The notes under the pieces: generated by a model | What the model saw: only the letters and a program-made list of their open reading frames with translations | What the model was told of the DNA's origin: nothing | The model's database searches: none | Made by a program: the position numbers and the translations under genes | From: Bacteroidota bacterium | Lineage (GTDB): Bacteria > Bacteroidota > Bacteroidia > Chitinophagales > UBA10324 | Direction: 5' to 3' | Assembly: GCA_018267315.1 (NCBI GenBank) | Contig: JAFDYS010000010.1 | Location: forward strand, 1 to 36,714 | DNA length: 36,714 nucleotides | Part shown: in pieces, positions 33,817-36,714 of the stretch | Position numbering within the stretch: the stretch's first letter is position 1 | Layout of the letters: each line of letters opens with the position of its first letter

Positions 33817-36714
33817 TTATTGGCCAGCACCGGCAATGATGAATTTACGGAGCAGACAATCATCATTCATGCAAATACGCGCGAAGTATGACCCGTTGGC
33901 AAATCGTCCATCAATGGGGATGGTCGTATCAAGCATGCCATCACTTACTCCAATGCGTTCGAGGTAAACCACTTCGCCCAGGAGATTTCTGATCTCAATT
34001 AAAGCGTTACCATTTGTTTCTTCGGCAAATTGTGCAGCAACATGAATATGGCTGTACGCCGGATTGGGGAAGAGTTTCACACTGCTTGATGCGTGACCGG
34101 TAGTTTCATCCCCATCTTCCAGTTTGCAGTTGGCAGTTATCACTATGGAATTGGATGTTGCGGTACATCCGTTGTTATTCGTTACGATGCAAGTAAAGGT
34201 TCCTGCAACACTTGCCGTGTATGTCGAAGAAGTCGCTGCAGAAATGGTGGTTCCGTTTTTCTGCCATTGGTATGTAATGCCCGAACCGGTGGCTGAGGCG
34301 GTAATGGCCTTGGTTTCCCCATTGCAAATGTTGAGACTTCCGGAAGCGCTGATTGAAATGGTCGGCAATGAATTGGCAGTAACACTCTTGCCGGTACCTG
34401 ACAACTTGGTGCAGCCGATGTTATCCGTGATTTGCACTTTATATGTTCCGCTGGATGCGGGCTGATAGTTCTGAGTAGTTGCGCCGGAAACAACAGCGGA
34501 TCCTTTCTTCCATTGGTATGAATACCCGTTTGCTGATGTGGTAAGGTAACTGGCAGCATCACCAATACAATATGTTGTGGGCCCTACGGTAATTACTGCC
34601 GGATCAGGCAAAATGTGTTCATTGGCAGTAACCGATGAAACAGCAGTACAGCCATGTGAATCAGTAATGGTAACGGAATAATTTCCGCTGGATGAAACGG
34701 TGATGGACTGTGATGATTTTCCATTTGACCAGCTATAAGAAGTGGCTGCTGTTGCCGTGAGCGTAATGTTGTTGCCGTCGCAGAATTCCAATCCCGGTGA
34801 AGCAGAAATAGTGGCTACCGGCAATGAATAAACTGCAGTGGTAACGGATGGGGCCGTGCCGGTGCAGCCGTTTGCATCTGTTACCGTGAGCGTGTAAGTT
34901 CCGGCAGAGGAAGTGGAAATGGATTGCGAGGTTGCACCGGTAGACCATAGATAATGCGCATACGTTGAATTGGCACTGAGTGTTGTGGGTGTTCCCTGGC
35001 AGATCGAAGTGCTTCCGGTGATGGTTGGTGCTGGCGCTGTATTGACAGTAACACTTAGGGTACTTGAGAATTTCGTACAGCCGAGTGCATCACTAAGCCG
35101 AACCTTGTAGGTACCCCCCGAACTTGGCGTAAAATTTTGATTGGTTGCCCCGCTTTGGCTGTTTGATCCCTTATACCACAGATAGGAATAACCCGTGACC
35201 GGAGTGGTGAGGTAAACACCGCTGTTAGAACAGAAGGTTGTTGCGCCAGTGCTGGTGGTGACAGTGGCGGAAGGAAGAATGTGTTCATTCACAGTAATCG
35301 TATTGGAAATTCCCTGACACCCGTTAATGTCAGTAACGGTGCAGTAGTAGCTTCCTGAAGCTGAGATCGTTTGCGATTGTGTGAACTTGTTATTAGACCA
35401 ACTGTATGCGTTGTAGGTTTGGTTCACTGAAAGATTCACGCTGCCGCCATCACAAAATTCCACCGCGCCGCTTGCTGAAATAGTGGGTACAGGAAGCGGA
35501 TACGCAGTGGTAGTCACCGGTGAGGATGTGCCGGTGCAACTGTTCGCATCGGTAACTGTGAGAGAGTACGTGCCGGCCATACTTACGTTAATAGATGAAG
35601 TGGTTGCGCCGGTTGACCATAAGTAAGATGAGTACGTTGATCCCGAACTGAGAGTCACCGACTGATTTCCGCAAATAGCTGTACCACCGTTGATGGAGGG
35701 TGTGGGCGCTGTATTTACGGTCACAGATAATGCTGACGAAGTGGCCGAGCACCCGTTGGCATCGGTAATCCTTACCTTATAACTGCCGGTGGAAGTTGGT
35801 GTATAATTCTGCGCTGTGGCCCCGCTGAGCACGGTGGATCCTTTCAGCCAGGTATAGGTATAGCCACTGCTTGAAGTAGTTAAATAAACACCGCTGTTTG
35901 AACAGAAGGTATTGTTACCGGAACTCGTGTTGATACCCGGAGCAGGAACCGTAATCACGTTCAACGTGGTGCCTGTAGAAGTTGCCGAACAAGTGCTCTT
36001 AGTCACCACCACAGTATAGGTTGCTGCTGAAGTTGCCGAATAACTTGAGAGCGTGGCTCCCGAAATATTGTTTCCGTTTTTCTTCCATTGGTAAGTAAGT
36101 CCTGAACCGGTATTTGCCTGGAGAGAAACGTTGGATCCCGAACACGTATTCACGGTTCCGGAAGGGGTTACGGTTGATGAAACTACACCGTCATCTACTT
36201 GGCCGTTGCAATTATCGTCGACACTGTTACACAGCTCCGTCGCTCCCGGGCGAACAGCCGCGTTGGCATCATTGCAATCCGTGTTGTTAGAAACATAACC
36301 GGAAGGCGTAGTGCAGGCCAGAGTGGTCACATTCAGGTTACCGTAGCCATCTCCATCGGAATCGATGTAATAGGTTGTCTTCACTCCTTCATCCGCAACT
36401 CCGCTGCAATTGTCATCAACCCCGTTGCATATTTCCATGGCATTCGGGCGTATCGCTGCATTGGCATCATTACAGTCGCTGTTGTTCGAAACGTATCCTG
36501 CCGGGGCTGAACATGCCTGCATTGTTACGGTGCTGTTACCATAGCTGTCGCCATCAGCATCTGCATAGTACGTGATTTTGACTCCTTCATCAATGGCGCC
36601 GCTACAGTTGTCGTCAACATCGTTACAGATTTCATTTACACCGGGATGAATGGCAGCGCTGGCATCATTACAATCTCCGGCAACACTTACATATCCGCTT
36701 GGCTGCGAATAATC
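33817..36714 (-). CDS. Giant T9SS cell-surface protein: MopE-type repeats plus Ig-like repeats (N-terminus outside window)
   Basis: The frame is open to the window edge, so the N-terminus is missing. Three MopE-like units (DCNDANAAIRP...CNGVDDNCSG...DSDGDGYG) lie at the visible 5' end; the Cys/Asp pattern is a predicted metal-binding motif. Then come about nine Ig/PKD-like domains of 70-80 residues with the signature GTYTLTVTDANGCT. They form a higher-order order A-B-C, A-B-C, A, D, with A domains about 220 residues apart. The protein ends with a T9SS sorting domain (KLFPNPAYSHIHV...GSYFARI...FIIAGAGQ). It is probably a long surface adhesin or structural protein of the SprB kind. No catalytic domain is visible. 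Bases in the A copies are nearly identical in places, indicating recent duplication. Confidence 0.9.
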   Translation of the reverse strand, partial: DYSQPSGYVSVAGDCNDASAAIHPGVNEICNDVDDNCSGAIDEGVKITYYADADGDSYGNSTVTMQACSAPAGYVSNNSDCNDANAAIRPNAMEICNGVDDNCSGVADEGVKTTYYIDSDGDGYGNLNVTTLACTTPSGYVSNNTDCNDANAAVRPGATELCNSVDDNCNGQVDDGVVSSTVTPSGTVNTCSGSNVSLQANTGSGLTYQWKKNGNNISGATLSSYSATSAATYTVVVTKSTCSATSTGTTLNVITVPAPGINTSSGNNTFCSNSGVYLTTSSSGYTYTWLKGSTVLSGATAQNYTPTSTGSYKVRITDANGCSATSSALSVTVNTAPTPSINGGTAICGNQSVTLSSGSTYSSYLWSTGATTSSINVSMAGTYSLTVTDANSCTGTSSPVTTTAYPLPVPTISASGAVEFCDGGSVNLSVNQTYNAYSWSNNKFTQSQTISASGSYYCTVTDINGCQGISNTITVNEHILPSATVTTSTGATTFCSNSGVYLTTPVTGYSYLWYKGSNSQSGATNQNFTPSSGGTYKVRLSDALGCTKFSSTLSVTVNTAPAPTITGSTSICQGTPTTLSANSTYAHYLWSTGATSQSISTSSAGTYTLTVTDANGCTGTAPSVTTAVYSLPVATISASPGLEFCDGNNITLTATAATSYSWSNGKSSQSITVSSSGNYSVTITDSHGCTAVSSVTANEHILPDPAVITVGPTTYCIGDAASYLTTSANGYSYQWKKGSAVVSGATTQNYQPASSGTYKVQITDNIGCTKLSGTGKSVTANSLPTISISASGSLNICNGETKAITASATGSGITYQWQKNGTTISAATSSTYTASVAGTFTCIVTNNNGCTATSNSIVITANCKLEDGDETTGHASSSVKLFPNPAYSHIHVAAQFAEETNGNALIEIRNLLGEVVYLERIGVSDGMLDTTIPIDGRFANGSYFARICMNDDCLLRKFIIAGAGQ
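34369..35946 (-). repeat. Three-domain (A-B-C) Ig superrepeat in the giant surface protein
   Basis: The A domains (FCSNSGVYLTT or its variant YCIGDAASYLTT) begin near 35904, 35235 and 34575, giving periods of 669 and 660 bases. The B domains contain YLWSTGAT; the C domains contain EFCDGG or EFCDGN and end NEHILP. In the first two A copies a 24-base tract (TAAACACCGCTGTTxGAACAGAAG on the plus strand) differs at a single base. Confidence 0.8.

Noticed and set aside
33734..33967. Plus-strand frame with a signal-peptide-like start
   Set aside because: More than half lies antisense to the conserved T9SS sorting domain of the giant surface protein, and the rest has no recognisable motif.
34100..36714. 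Regular repeats that could suggest a CRISPR array
   Set aside because: They translate in frame into Ig-like and MopE domains; repeat units are 200 bases or more with no short identical repeats and unique spacers.
1..36714. Mobile element or genomic island boundaries
   Set aside because: I found no transposase, integrase, terminal inverted repeats or direct-repeat duplication of the tRNA-Cys end within the window.

Overview
This window is chromosomal DNA from a member of the Bacteroidota, probably Chitinophagales- or Sphingobacteriales-like. The evidence is six or more secreted proteins ending in type IX secretion (T9SS) sorting domains of the 'FPNPA...G.Y' kind. Other support comes from -7 elements matching TAnnTTTG, a methionine synthase split into two genes, a Bacteroidota-type glutaminyl cyclase, and exported proteins that nearly all carry Gln as the first mature residue. 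I see no insertion sequence, integrase, prophage, rRNA or CRISPR array.

Layout. 1-1590 (+): the 3' end of an ABC-2 permease gene and an exported M28/glutaminyl cyclase. 1594-7248 (-): M1 aminopeptidase, subtilisin and PQQ-type sugar dehydrogenase, all T9SS cargo. 7295-11339 (-): the two halves of B12-dependent methionine synthase, preceded by a SAM-I riboswitch with a promoter -7 element just upstream, plus three copies of an AGGAGT hairpin repeat. 11394-12359 (+): a secreted protein of unknown function, overlapping purN tail to tail. 12334-15323 (-): a response regulator with an RsbW-like ATPase domain, a lipoprotein, and purN. 15494-18124 (-): a lamin-tail-domain exoprotein. 18290-23792 (+): a three-gene operon encoding an unrecognised protein, a CHAT (caspase-like) protease and a 982-residue TPR protein. 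23804-25627: an aldo/keto reductase (-) and a lipoprotein resembling acetolactate decarboxylase (+). 25663-28794 (-): a very large metallopeptidase-like/TolB propeller/outer-membrane barrel protein. 29001-29074 (-): tRNA-Cys. 29174-33440 (-): two tandem paralogous FnIII-alpha/beta-hydrolase T9SS proteins separated by a strong terminator. 33817-36714 (-): a giant MopE-repeat/Ig-repeat T9SS adhesin, cut by the window edge.

How the genes fit together. Most of the window is housekeeping (met, purN, tRNA) mixed with extracellular degradative enzymes. The glutaminyl cyclase fits functionally with the exported proteins, because seven of the eight signal peptides I can place would leave an N-terminal Gln. 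The best candidate for an undescribed system is the 18290-23792 operon. It has a predicted cytoplasmic cysteine protease with an intact His/Cys dyad, a long TPR scaffold built from a 68-residue two-TPR superrepeat, and a partner protein that could be its substrate or effector. That functional assignment is inference. The second item of interest is the SAM riboswitch and hairpin-repeat architecture around the split metH.
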